From: Akkermansia muciniphila
GTDB taxonomy: Bacteria > Verrucomicrobiota > Verrucomicrobiia > Verrucomicrobiales > Akkermansiaceae
Reading direction: 5' to 3'
Assembly: GCF_030848305.1 (NCBI RefSeq)
Contig: NZ_CP114598.1
Location: 310,001-374,000, forward strand
Length of the DNA: 64,000 bases
In this document: in pieces, positions 35,905-43,791 of the stretch
Layout: every line of letters begins with the position of its first letter
Numbering within the stretch: position 1 is the stretch's first letter
Program-made: the position numbers and the translations under genes
The notes under the pieces: generated by a model
What the model was told of the DNA's origin: nothing
The model's input: only the letters and a program-made list of their open reading frames with translations
The model's database searches: none

Positions 35905-38159
35905 GATTCTAAGGGGGTATTTACATCCACAAAATCCGCCGTCTCTTCTGATTCAATGACATTGACGGCCATTGCTTCCAGTCCGTAAAAAACCGGGTTA
36001 ATACCTCCGGGCTGGTAATAAGTGTACTCTCCGATTCCCGCATAAACAGAAACGTCGCCACCCGCATTATTCACAACATCAGTCACCCAACTGGAAATGC
36101 CGACGCCGGTCTCAAAATTGGAGACGCCCCGGCATGTGGCAATTTGATACAGATTATACCCCTGACCTCCGGTGAGCATGAGCCAGAGCGCGCCCGTATC
36201 TTCATACCTGGCAATACTGGCGACAGATTTCTGTTGGTAAATAACCTTGGCAATCGTCCACGGAACAGGCTCATTCTGACTGGCCGGAATAAAGCTGGTT
36301 GTAGTCTTAACCTGCCAGCTGTCCGTATTATTAAGCGCAAAAATCTCACGCACCCGCACCGTATAACCGTTGCGTTCCGTATTTCTCACGTTATCAAAAG
36401 TAATATCCAGAATTTCGCCTTGATTATAAGCCAAACCGTTTGCCGGGATAATACTGTAAGAATCTATAGATAGGTCGGGACGAATCGTCTTCGTGCCACG
36501 GCCGATACCAAAAGACAACTTTGCGGCATTGGTAGCGCGCCAAAGGAAAGAAAACCCGGCGAAACTGGAATAATTCCATTGAGGATTGCTCCCTTCAAAT
36601 TTCGCCTGAATGGTCGAATGAGTACCCTTGGGGATCTTAATGCCAGCCAAATGGTAGGGAACCGTCTTGGTCACCGTCGAAGATCCTGACGCGGTAATGG
36701 CATCCGTATTGAGGAAAGCATTAGAGGTCAGGATGCCTGTCACGCCGGCCATACCCGCGGCGTACAGGCGGTTGACCGCTGACGTATCCGTTGCCGCCCC
36801 CACGGTCAGAGGGATGTTGATGCCGCCATTGGCGTTGACGGCCCCCGCCGCCGTCAGACCTCCGGCCAGCGTCATGTTGCCGGATGCGTCCACCTGCGGC
36901 ATGGCCGCCAGAGCATTAGCCGCCGCCGTGGCGGAGTTGGCCGCAGCGGTGGCAGAAGTTGCGGCATTATCGGCAGCCGTGGACGCGGTGGCGGCGGACT
37001 GGCCAGCCGTCCGCGCCGCAGCCTCGGCGGTTGCGGAAGATTGGCGCACATCCCGCCCCAGGCTATCCAGTTGCCGCGCGGTGGCCAGCTCCATCCCTCC
37101 CAGGGTAATGCCGTCGTCATAGTCCACCACCACGGTCATCAGCGGGGCCATCGTGCCGTTCACGGTGGGAGGGTTGGCTACTTCCGTGATCAAACCACGC
37201 CCAGGGACGGACGGAGTAAGAATGGCGTGCATTCCCAGCGCGTAAGGCGTCATCTCGGTCCCTTCGCATACCTGGATGATGATCTTGTCCCCGCGCGTCA
37301 GGGGAACGCCCGGCGTAAATACCCACGTGGCCGTCTGGCCGCTGGACAGGTTGGACACATAGGCGGAGGTGCCAATCAGGCTGTAAGTTCCGTCCACCAG
37401 CTTCCAAATCCGCAGGCAATACTGATTCAGGGCGGGATTGTCAAAAAAATACACGGTTGAAATACTCGTCAGGCGGCAGCTGTCGGGCAGATGCCCGGCC
37501 AGTATCTCGTCTCCCCACGTCATCGCATAGCCTCCCACGATGGTCCAGGTGTCGGCGGCGTCTCCGCTGGACAAGGTGGATTGCCCGGTCACGGCTTCCA
37601 ATTCCACTCCCGCATCCTTGAGCGCGGCGGGCAATTTATTTGCTACAGCCTCATTGACCAATTCCCCGCTTTCCACCTGGTCTTCCAGCGTTTCCACAAG
37701 CTGCTTTGCTTCATCCCGGGCCGCTTCGGCTTGTCGTACAAGTTCCTCGACCACAATGGACGGGTTTTCCACAATGGTCACGGAGCCGTCTTCCGTTTCG
37801 GGGATGGAGACATCAAGTGCACCAGCTACGGCCGCGGCATCTTCCGTTCCATCCGGAGGCGTAACGCGAGACACTACATGCACGGCTCCCTTCAACAAGG
37901 GGTATTCTTTGCCCGATGCGTCGGTCAGAAAAATATCATAAGCGCCGCATCCGGCGGCCAGCCTCGGCCATGTCACCAATGCCGCACTCGCCCCCGTAAC
38001 GGCACAGTCCAGCATGATCACCCCATCCTGTACTACCGCTCCGCGTAGCGTCATGCCGCTGATGTCCATATCCTCACCGGATGGAGAAATAAAATGCAGC
38101 GCAAGAGACTGCGGCAGGGATTCCGTGGCGTGTACGTTGTAGTTGGCGGCTTGCCTCAT
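35901..38159 (-). CDS. tail fibre/receptor-binding protein
   Basis: A 752-residue protein from the ATG at 38159. The first 120 residues (LPQSLALHFISPSGEDMDIS) resemble BppU-like baseplate adaptor parts. A coiled coil follows (EELVRQAEAARDEAKQLVET), then a beta-sandwich-like region, then an Ala/Thr/Ser-rich repeat helix (about 400-440: SATAEAAARTAGQSAATAST and continuing), and a strand-rich C-terminal domain that may bind the receptor. This multidomain structure fits a fibre. The shared late motif lies 43 bases upstream of the ATG, so it may start a separate late transcript. Confidence 0.75.
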   Translation of the reverse strand: MRQAANYNVHATESLPQSLALHFISPSGEDMDISGMTLRGAVVQDGVIMLDCAVTGASAALVTWPRLAAGCGAYDIFLTDASGKEYPLLKGAVHVVSRVTPPDGTEDAAAVAGALDVSIPETEDGSVTIVENPSIVVEELVRQAEAARDEAKQLVETLEDQVESGELVNEAVANKLPAALKDAGVELEAVTGQSTLSSGDAADTWTIVGGYAMTWGDEILAGHLPDSCRLTSISTVYFFDNPALNQYCLRIWKLVDGTYSLIGTSAYVSNLSSGQTATWVFTPGVPLTRGDKIIIQVCEGTEMTPYALGMHAILTPSVPGRGLITEVANPPTVNGTMAPLMTVVVDYDDGITLGGMELATARQLDSLGRDVRQSSATAEAAARTAGQSAATASTAADNAATSATAAANSATAAANALAAMPQVDASGNMTLAGGLTAAGAVNANGGINIPLTVGAATDTSAVNRLYAAGMAGVTGILTSNAFLNTDAITASGSSTVTKTVPYHLAGIKIPKGTHSTIQAKFEGSNPQWNYSSFAGFSFLWRATNAAKLSFGIGRGTKTIRPDLSIDSYSIIPANGLAYNQGEILDITFDNVRNTERNGYTVRVREIFALNNTDSWQVKTTTSFIPASQNEPVPWTIAKVIYQQKSVASIARYEDTGALWLMLTGGQGYNLYQIATCRGVSNFETGVGISSWVTDVVNNAGGDVSVYAGIGEYTYYQPGGINPVFYGLEAMAVNVIESEETADFVDVNTPLES

Positions 38160-38201
38160 GCACGCATTATCGCCCCAACGTGAGGGAGGGTACAACAATG
38201 T

Positions 38202-38214
38202 CAAAATGGGCTAC
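38202..38214 (-). promoter_or_regulatory. shared late motif, copy 2 (before tail fibre gene)
   Basis: GTAGCCCATTTTG on the minus strand, identical to copy 1 and starting at the same 43-base distance upstream of the tail fibre ATG at 38159. It lies in the 63-base gap after the terminase gene. Confidence 0.55.
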
Positions 38215-38222
38215 GAACAGTC

Positions 38223-39740
38223 CTAAATGGGATAAAATTTCCCCGTATGTTTGACGGCGTGCTGACTCTTGCCCACAATAGGCCTGTTGCCCTCTCCTGT
38301 CCAAACTCCGGAAGATCCACGAAAGGAAGCCCATATAGCCCCCAGCAAGGCGTCCGCGCGATCAGGAGAAGACAGGTTGCGAGCCTTCATTTTCTCCTTC
38401 TTCTCGTTCCTGAGCCTGGAATCGTCCGCATATTCTTTCTTCCGGGTAGTCAACTGCACGAAAAGCGTCTTGTCCGGCCGCCTGGACCTGATATGCACTC
38501 GCCCGGTCATGAGTTCCAGTCCGGCGTCATTCCAGCATTCCGCCGAGAGATTGATGTAGCGGTCGCGGTCTTCCGGAGGGTTGTTCCCAAAGAACTCATT
38601 CGGATACCAACCTGATTCATTAAAATCGCTGATGACAGCCAGGCCCATGCCCGGAGCGTCCACCCACAAATCACAATCCGCAATGCCCAGCCCCTTGAGG
38701 GTGGCAATGCACTTGCGGACACTCTGCACCGTGTCCCGCTGTCGTTCCGCGTATTCAATCCAGGCTTCGTTTCCGTCGCAGATGGCAAGGACTGTTTCAT
38801 CCCCGCCCGCGGCAATGTCCAGGAAGGCCACGGGGCGCCCCCTGCGCGGCTCGTAGGGCTGCCGCTGACCCCATTCCAGTTTTCCAGGGTCAATGATGTA
38901 CAAATCTCCTTCCAGCGTGAATTCCGCCAGCACGACGGAACGGAAATAGGAATCATCCTCATTACCCCCCACACGGGCCAGAATGCGGTCAATGCGCTCC
39001 TGGGAGATATGGGGGCAATCAAAGGCCGTTACCACCATCGGACAGAAGAGGTCTTTTTCCTCGTGGAAACAGCGATAAAATTGCCCTTCCGGCTTGCCTG
39101 GGGATGAAAGGTAGATGCAGAATTGAAGCGTACATCGTTCAATGGCGTCAAAGATTTCATCTGGAACCGTCTTTGCCTCGTCCACCACGAAAAACACGGG
39201 GGAGGAAGGATCATCTCCGGTAAACTCGTCAACGTCAAACAGACGGGCTTTCTTCTCGCTGCGGGGGTCTTCCTCATCCTGTTCCTTCCGCTCATCCTTG
39301 AATTCGTCCGTCACACGCCCGTGCCAGCCTTCCGCCTTCCCGGCGTGGTTGGTGGAAAAGCCTTCGATGAATCCCCCTTCCGGCGTTTCCACGCGGCAAT
39401 TCTTGAGCCATTTCCAGCCCGCAAGGGATGGGTTGTTCCGGTGCCGTTCCAGGGCAGGCCAGAGCTGGTTTTTTACCTGGCGCCATGAGCCGGACGTAAT
39501 AGGCATACGCCCACGGGGGTAGCGCCAGAGAAACCATAGGGCAAGGATACCAATTACCTTGTCCGTCTTGCCGGAACCATTAGCAGCGCGCAGGGCAACC
39601 CGCTTTCCCCGGGCAGCCCTTTCAAGGGCCCGCATCTGCCATTTGTACAGCCCTGTTTCCCCCAGAATCAGGGCGGCAAAGATGACGGGAGAGTCTTCCG
39701 GCCTGACCGGAGCCCCTAGCTTTCTTCCTCTTCGGACCAT
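38223..39740 (-). CDS. terminase large subunit
   Basis: A 505-residue protein with the two domains of a DNA packaging motor. The ATPase has Walker A AANGSGKT (residues 52-59) and Walker B VFFVVDEA (182-189), followed by LSSPGKPEG as coupling motif. The nuclease domain shows PVAFLDIAAGGDE with Asp308, a later DLWVDAPGMG, and SSPDRADALLGA near residue 465, giving the acidic residues for metal binding. It overlaps the small terminase gene by 25 bases. The tail fibre gene follows. Confidence 0.92.
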   Translation of the reverse strand: MVRRGRKLGAPVRPEDSPVIFAALILGETGLYKWQMRALERAARGKRVALRAANGSGKTDKVIGILALWFLWRYPRGRMPITSGSWRQVKNQLWPALERHRNNPSLAGWKWLKNCRVETPEGGFIEGFSTNHAGKAEGWHGRVTDEFKDERKEQDEEDPRSEKKARLFDVDEFTGDDPSSPVFFVVDEAKTVPDEIFDAIERCTLQFCIYLSSPGKPEGQFYRCFHEEKDLFCPMVVTAFDCPHISQERIDRILARVGGNEDDSYFRSVVLAEFTLEGDLYIIDPGKLEWGQRQPYEPRRGRPVAFLDIAAGGDETVLAICDGNEAWIEYAERQRDTVQSVRKCIATLKGLGIADCDLWVDAPGMGLAVISDFNESGWYPNEFFGNNPPEDRDRYINLSAECWNDAGLELMTGRVHIRSRRPDKTLFVQLTTRKKEYADDSRLRNEKKEKMKARNLSSPDRADALLGAIWASFRGSSGVWTGEGNRPIVGKSQHAVKHTGKFYPI

Positions 39741-40204
39741 ATTTCTCTCAAGGCTGTCACTAACGGAACGATTGCTTCTGCTGGAAGTTTATGGGTCACC
39801 TCTACGTTTTTTTCTCCACCTTCCAGAGCCAACGCCGCACGGTCTCCGTACTTCTTCGGCATCAGCTTGGCAAGCATCCATTTGAGTGTGTCTATTTCCA
39901 ACTTGACCGCCTGCAACATGGTTCCCCCTATTTCGGCACGTGGGGCCACTTCATGCCCTTTCTCCACAAGGTCAAGCAACTTGTCTTCTAGGGCGGCAAG
40001 CCGTTCCTCGCACGCGCGCGCGTATTGGTTTGCAAAATCCGCGTTCTCTCTGGCCCAATTCATCACCGTGGGATGGGGAATGCCTTCCTTTTCGGCAGCC
40101 TTCCTCAGACTATCCCCGCAACGTATATGACCGCAAATGCGTTCAGAGAGGGCAGCGCTATACCTGGAAACATTTCCCTTCTTCCCGGTCCTCTCTTTCT
40201 TCAT
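39716..40204 (-). CDS. terminase small subunit
   Basis: A 162-residue protein from the ATG at 40204, which overlaps the upstream stop as ATGA. The N-terminal half has a helix-turn-helix typical of small terminases (ERICGHIRCGDSLRKAAEKE, then GIPHPTVMNWARENADFANQ). A helical oligomerisation part follows (ERLAALEDKLLDLVEKGHEV) with a C-terminal segment AKLMPKKYGDRAALALEGGE that is common in this family. It recognises phage DNA for packaging. Overlap with the large subunit gene supports the pair. Confidence 0.85.
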   Translation of the reverse strand: MKKERTGKKGNVSRYSAALSERICGHIRCGDSLRKAAEKEGIPHPTVMNWARENADFANQYARACEERLAALEDKLLDLVEKGHEVAPRAEIGGTMLQAVKLEIDTLKWMLAKLMPKKYGDRAALALEGGEKNVEVTHKLPAEAIVPLVTALREIWSEEEES

Positions 40205-40530
40205 TTCGCATACTCCTTGTTGATTTTTTCCCACCCTGCCGGAGGTATATCGTCCTGGCGGGGAACGTACGCCTTTCCGGAGAGTTTCACATATCCTTCA
40301 ATCCAGCGCAGCCCTTCCGCGTCAATACAGCGTTCAAAGCTGGGGCAGTCCGCGTTATCGTAGAGGATACTATCAGGTTTACGCTCATAAGCGCTACATT
40401 CCATACTACCCGGGTTGAGCTTCTTCTTGGAGCACAAAAGGCATTTCATCAGGAGAGGGTGGGATGTTTTGCATCCTTTGAAATCAGACTCCCAAATTCT
40501 CTTGTGCGCTGGTGATGTTTCTTCTTTCAT
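40201..40530 (-). CDS. cysteine-rich phage protein, possible zinc binder
   Basis: A 109-residue protein with several cysteines: FKGCKTSHPLLMKCLLCSKK, GSMECSAYERK, and ADCPSFERCIDAEG. The spacing C-x2-C suggests a zinc-ribbon-like unit, but no known family is recognised. It lies between the head/ADP-ribosyltransferase gene and the terminase genes and is coupled to the small terminase by ATGA. A role in packaging or virion assembly is only suggested by position. Confidence 0.5.
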   Translation of the reverse strand: MKEETSPAHKRIWESDFKGCKTSHPLLMKCLLCSKKKLNPGSMECSAYERKPDSILYDNADCPSFERCIDAEGLRWIEGYVKLSGKAYVPRQDDIPPAGWEKINKEYAK

Positions 40531-40534
40531 ATCA

Positions 40535-42130
40535 TTATTGTATCAATTCACAGTCAATGATCAATTTCCCGTTCTGATTATGGAATTGGAGAAATTTGAG
40601 GGTTCCTCCCTTCTGGATGATGATTTCATCTTCACTGCTAAAATAGGTTTGCGGGCTAAGGCCGTCCCAGTCCTTACCGGCCCCTGCCCCGAATCTGGAA
40701 AAGGGCTCTGCATAAATGGCACGGGTTTTCTTCTTCAGGAGAATTCTGAACAACACGGGACGGTTCATGAATCCTTTCCCCTCCGCTACGGCAGCAGACA
40801 TGAAACCTTCGTCTTTGAGAGGGTTTCCCACTACGGAGAGATTGAGCATATCAACCAGCTCGTCTGTTATTTCTTCTCCTTTCCAGTTCAAAGCGTCTTT
40901 CAATTCCTTGTAAACCCCACAGCCACGGAAAACAACCATGTCTTGAGGCACTTTGCATCTGTCAATGACTTTGGCGATCTGTTTCGCCTTGGCGTTGGAC
41001 TTCCCCTTCCTCAAATCGTTGTTGATGCGGGCATATCCATTTCCGGTGTAGGAAAACAAAGCGTTCTTTTCCAGTCTGGATGCCTTTGCCCACACTTCCC
41101 CGGTAACGCTTCGCAAAAGGTCATCAGCTTCCTTATCCGTCAACGGGGCAGGCATCTTCACCTTGGGGACATCTCCCAGGCTGACCGTGTGCGTGACGGC
41201 TGAGACTGGCGCAGGAATGGGAGCAGAGGGAACCTTGATGACTTTCTCCGCCGTTTCCCTGGCCTTTTTCGCCACTTCCTGTGAGGGAAAGACAACCTCA
41301 TCAGATTTGTCCTGTTTGACTCCCCAGCGGTCTTCATAGACCTTTTTCAATTTGGCCTTCAGTTCCTCCGGCAACTTCGCCGTACTGGCCTTCTTGCCGT
41401 ACCCGTACCGTTCAATCAGGTCAATCCCGAAGCGCTCCGCACCCCTTGGACGCTTCAACGGCTCCCCGGGTTTGAGTAGTCCCAGCCGTTCGCATTCTTC
41501 CCGGGAAACAGGCTCCTGATCCATGTAGGAGTTGAAGCCGAACGGCGGCCAGGGGACCTCAAAGCCCCCGAGGCTGGCGGCGTTCATTTCGTCTGCCCAA
41601 AAAGTAAAGTCGGTTTTAAGCCGGACAGCATCTTCGTTGACGACATGAACAAGCCGCTTTGTCTTGGCTCCCGGAAAGCGGATGAACCGGAAAGCAGGCC
41701 ATGCTTTGAGATTGGCTGGTTTCATGGATGCCTCCCATTGAGCAGCCCCAATGCTTTGCCGGACGTTGGTCTTGAAAATGAGCTTCAGACGGGCCAGAGC
41801 ACCGATGTTTTTAATATCGTTGTGATACTTCGGGCCTTCGGCGTCCGGTGGAACAAGCCCCTCGGTTTGGAGCCATTGAAGTGCCTGGTTGGAAAAGTCC
41901 GCGGCGCTTCCTACCTTGATAACCGTTTCCCCATTGGGTAAAGTCTCCTTTTCTCCTGTCAGATAATTCTTAATCAACCTGTGCAGCCGTTCCAGCAATC
42001 TGATATTCTCCACCTTGGAAGAGAAAAACTTGTTTTCCTTCATGGCAGCGTTCAGAGCAGCCCATTCCTTTGAATCCATGCCGGAGGGTGTGGGATGTTT
42101 TGCCAGGAATTTTTCCAGGGGTGTTACCAT
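40535..42130 (-). CDS. head morphogenesis protein fused to an ADP-ribosyltransferase
   Basis: A 531-residue protein with two parts. Residues about 105-230 resemble SPP1 gp7/Mu F-type minor head proteins: TNVRQSIGAAQWEASMK, then HVVNEDAVRLKTDFTFWADE and PPFGFNS (195-201). Residues about 335-531 look like an ADP-ribosyltransferase of the R-S-E type: VVFRG with Arg402, GFMSAAV with Ser445, and SSEDEIII with Glu500 and Glu502 (ExE), followed by the GGTLKFLQ strand. A minor head protein can be injected with DNA, so the enzyme could act on host targets early in infection; this part is inference. A copy of the late motif lies 44 bases upstream. Confidence 0.78.
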   Translation of the reverse strand: MVTPLEKFLAKHPTPSGMDSKEWAALNAAMKENKFFSSKVENIRLLERLHRLIKNYLTGEKETLPNGETVIKVGSAADFSNQALQWLQTEGLVPPDAEGPKYHNDIKNIGALARLKLIFKTNVRQSIGAAQWEASMKPANLKAWPAFRFIRFPGAKTKRLVHVVNEDAVRLKTDFTFWADEMNAASLGGFEVPWPPFGFNSYMDQEPVSREECERLGLLKPGEPLKRPRGAERFGIDLIERYGYGKKASTAKLPEELKAKLKKVYEDRWGVKQDKSDEVVFPSQEVAKKARETAEKVIKVPSAPIPAPVSAVTHTVSLGDVPKVKMPAPLTDKEADDLLRSVTGEVWAKASRLEKNALFSYTGNGYARINNDLRKGKSNAKAKQIAKVIDRCKVPQDMVVFRGCGVYKELKDALNWKGEEITDELVDMLNLSVVGNPLKDEGFMSAAVAEGKGFMNRPVLFRILLKKKTRAIYAEPFSRFGAGAGKDWDGLSPQTYFSSEDEIIIQKGGTLKFLQFHNQNGKLIIDCELIQ

Positions 42131-42423
42131 AGAGGCAATTCTGGATGTTCAAAGGGGGGAGGTTCAATCTTGCCAAATTGGGCTACGTGATGTTCCAGAA
42201 TGCGGACGGCGGGAAGACGGTAGAGTCCGGCGGATTCCAGAGCATTGATAATGCTGTTGGCGCGTTCTTCGGCTTCCTGTCTGTCGTTAGTACCAAGTCC
42301 CAGCTCGACAAGTTTGCCTTTCTTTCTGGGATCCACCAGAAGCGTTAAGCGCAGTTTGTAGGATCCGGGCTTTCCTCGCCGCGTCGGCTTGTTTTTTCGC
42401 AGGGATGGTTTGGGGGGTCTCAT
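42124..42423 (-). CDS. small basic phage protein
   Basis: From the ATG at 42423, which overlaps the upstream helicase stop as ATGA, the product has 99 residues. The start is strongly basic (MRPPKPSLRKNKPTRRGKPG), followed by SYKLRLTLLVDPRKKGKLVE, LGLGTNDRQEAEERANSIIN. The pattern of a strand pair then a helix resembles the arm-binding domain of integrases, which suggests DNA binding, but no catalytic domain follows. The late motif copy 3 lies within its coding sequence. Confidence 0.5.
   Translation of the reverse strand: MRPPKPSLRKNKPTRRGKPGSYKLRLTLLVDPRKKGKLVELGLGTNDRQEAEERANSIINALESAGLYRLPAVRILEHHVAQFGKIEPPPFEHPELPLW
42174..42186 (-). promoter_or_regulatory. shared late motif, copy 3 (before head/ADP-ribosyltransferase gene)
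   Basis: GTAGCCCAATTTG on the minus strand, one mismatch to copies 1 and 2, 44 bases upstream of the ATG at 42130. After four bases it continues with GATTG, like TATTG and TGTTG at the same place in the other copies, then with ACCTCCC. Confidence 0.5.
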
Positions 42424-43160
42424 TTGTTGGTGACGGGATAATTCTGTTCTTCCTCGTATTTTGTGAGTTCCGCGGTCCAGCGGAATTGAATACGCCCCAG
42501 CCGTCCGAAGCGGTTTTTGCCGATGATCCACTGCGCTTCCGTGGGGTCGTGCTTGTCGGGCTTGTACATGTAGGGGCGGTGGATCATGATGATCTGGTCG
42601 GCGTCCTGCTCAATGGAGCCGGAGTCGCGCAGGTCGGAAACGACCGGTTTGCCCTGGGCGTTCCCGGCTCTTTTTTCCACGTCGCGGTTGAGCTGGGCCA
42701 GCACCAGGACGGGAATATTGAGTTCCTTGGCCAGGGATTTGAGGCCGGCGGAGATTTCCGAGACTTCCCGTTCCCGGCTTCCCCGGGCCTGCTGGGTCGT
42801 GGAGCGCACCAGCTGCAGGTAGTCCACGCCGATGCATTTGACGCCGTGTTCCCGGACCATCCGGCGGCCGCGGGCTCTGATGCTGTCAATGGTGAGGGAG
42901 CTTTCGTCGTCGATGTGCAGCGGAGCGGCCGTGATTTTCCTGACGGCGGCCGTGAAATGCTGTTGCTGTCCGATCGTCATCGGCTTGCCGCGGCGGATGT
43001 CGTCGGAGTTAATGCCGGCCATGCCGTAGAGGACACGTTCCAGGAGCTGGGATTTCGGCATTTCCAGGCTGAACATGCCCACGGGGGTTCCCTCAAGGCA
43101 GATGTTGGTGAGGATGTTGACCAGGGCGGCGGTTTTTTCCGACTCCGGGCCGGGCGGCAA
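42420..43160 (-). CDS. DnaB-type replicative helicase, C-terminal part (frame-broken gene)
   Basis: This frame carries most of the RecA-like helicase domain: after the broken Walker A it reads TAALVNILTNICLEGTPVGM, FSLEMPKSQLLERV, then VDYLQLV (Walker B region), VLAQLNRDVEKRAGNAQGKP, LRDSGSIEQDADQIIMIHRP. These are classical DnaB motifs. It has no natural start of its own; the apparent first residue lies in the middle of the domain. The frame joins the N-terminal part if one A is removed from a run of six at about 43133-43138. The unbroken protein would be a phage replicative helicase of about 450 residues. Confidence 0.72.
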   Translation of the reverse strand: MPPGPESEKTAALVNILTNICLEGTPVGMFSLEMPKSQLLERVLYGMAGINSDDIRRGKPMTIGQQQHFTAAVRKITAAPLHIDDESSLTIDSIRARGRRMVREHGVKCIGVDYLQLVRSTTQQARGSREREVSEISAGLKSLAKELNIPVLVLAQLNRDVEKRAGNAQGKPVVSDLRDSGSIEQDADQIIMIHRPYMYKPDKHDPTEAQWIIGKNRFGRLGRIQFRWTAELTKYEEEQNYPVTNK

Positions 43161-43770
43161 GCACGATCATGGCGCCGGGCTGCAGGCCGTCCAGGGTCAG
43201 GTCCAGGCGGCGGTATCCGGAGGAGATCCCTTTGATGGCTCCGGGGTTGTTCATGCGCCATTGCAGGTTTTCAATGATGGCTCCCACGGCCCCGCGGATG
43301 GTTTCGGTCTGGCGGACGCCGCACCGGTCCCGCAGGGCGGACATGCCGCGCTCGGCTTCATCAAGGGCTTCTTCCGCGCTTTTGAGCTGATCGCCGGCAG
43401 CTTCCGCCATCCGGGAGGCAAACGCGAGCAGCGCATGTTTTTTGGCAGCTTCCGTGACCATTTCCAGGGCGGCGGCGGTTTTGTACCGGGCAAGGGCTCC
43501 GTAGGTGGCCGTCTCCACGACTCCGGCGTGCCCTCCCACGGCGTCAAGCTGGCCCTGGGCTTCAAGGCGGGCGATGACAGTGAGGGCGTCCACGGTTCCT
43601 CCCGTGCCGGCGACGGTTTCCAGAGCGGTCCAGATTTGCTGGTGCGCCGGGAGGCTGAATGTCTGGCGGCTGATGCCCTTGTCCCGGAGGTCCGCAAAGG
43701 CCTGGGTGCCGTCCATTGCCTGGGAGAGCACCAGTTTTTCGGCGTCGATGAGTGTCTGAGAGTCGATCAT
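43093..43770 (-). CDS. DnaB-type replicative helicase, N-terminal part (frame-broken gene)
   Basis: 225 residues from the ATG at 43770. The N-terminal DnaB domain is recognisable (EKLVLSQAMDGTQAFADLRD, FSLPAHQQIWTALETV), then the linker and the start of the helicase domain (GISSGYRRLDLTLDGLQPGA, MIVLAARPGVGK). The Walker A should continue GK-T, but at the run of six A residues the frame reads GKNRRPGQ and ends after 10 more codons. Thus the gene as given would make a truncated protein without ATPase function. Because the break is a single-base homopolymer indel, sequencing error is a serious alternative. Confidence 0.72.
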   Translation of the reverse strand: MIDSQTLIDAEKLVLSQAMDGTQAFADLRDKGISRQTFSLPAHQQIWTALETVAGTGGTVDALTVIARLEAQGQLDAVGGHAGVVETATYGALARYKTAAALEMVTEAAKKHALLAFASRMAEAAGDQLKSAEEALDEAERGMSALRDRCGVRQTETIRGAVGAIIENLQWRMNNPGAIKGISSGYRRLDLTLDGLQPGAMIVLAARPGVGKNRRPGQHPHQHLP

Positions 43771-43791
43771 GTTTTTTGAAATTGTTGATTG

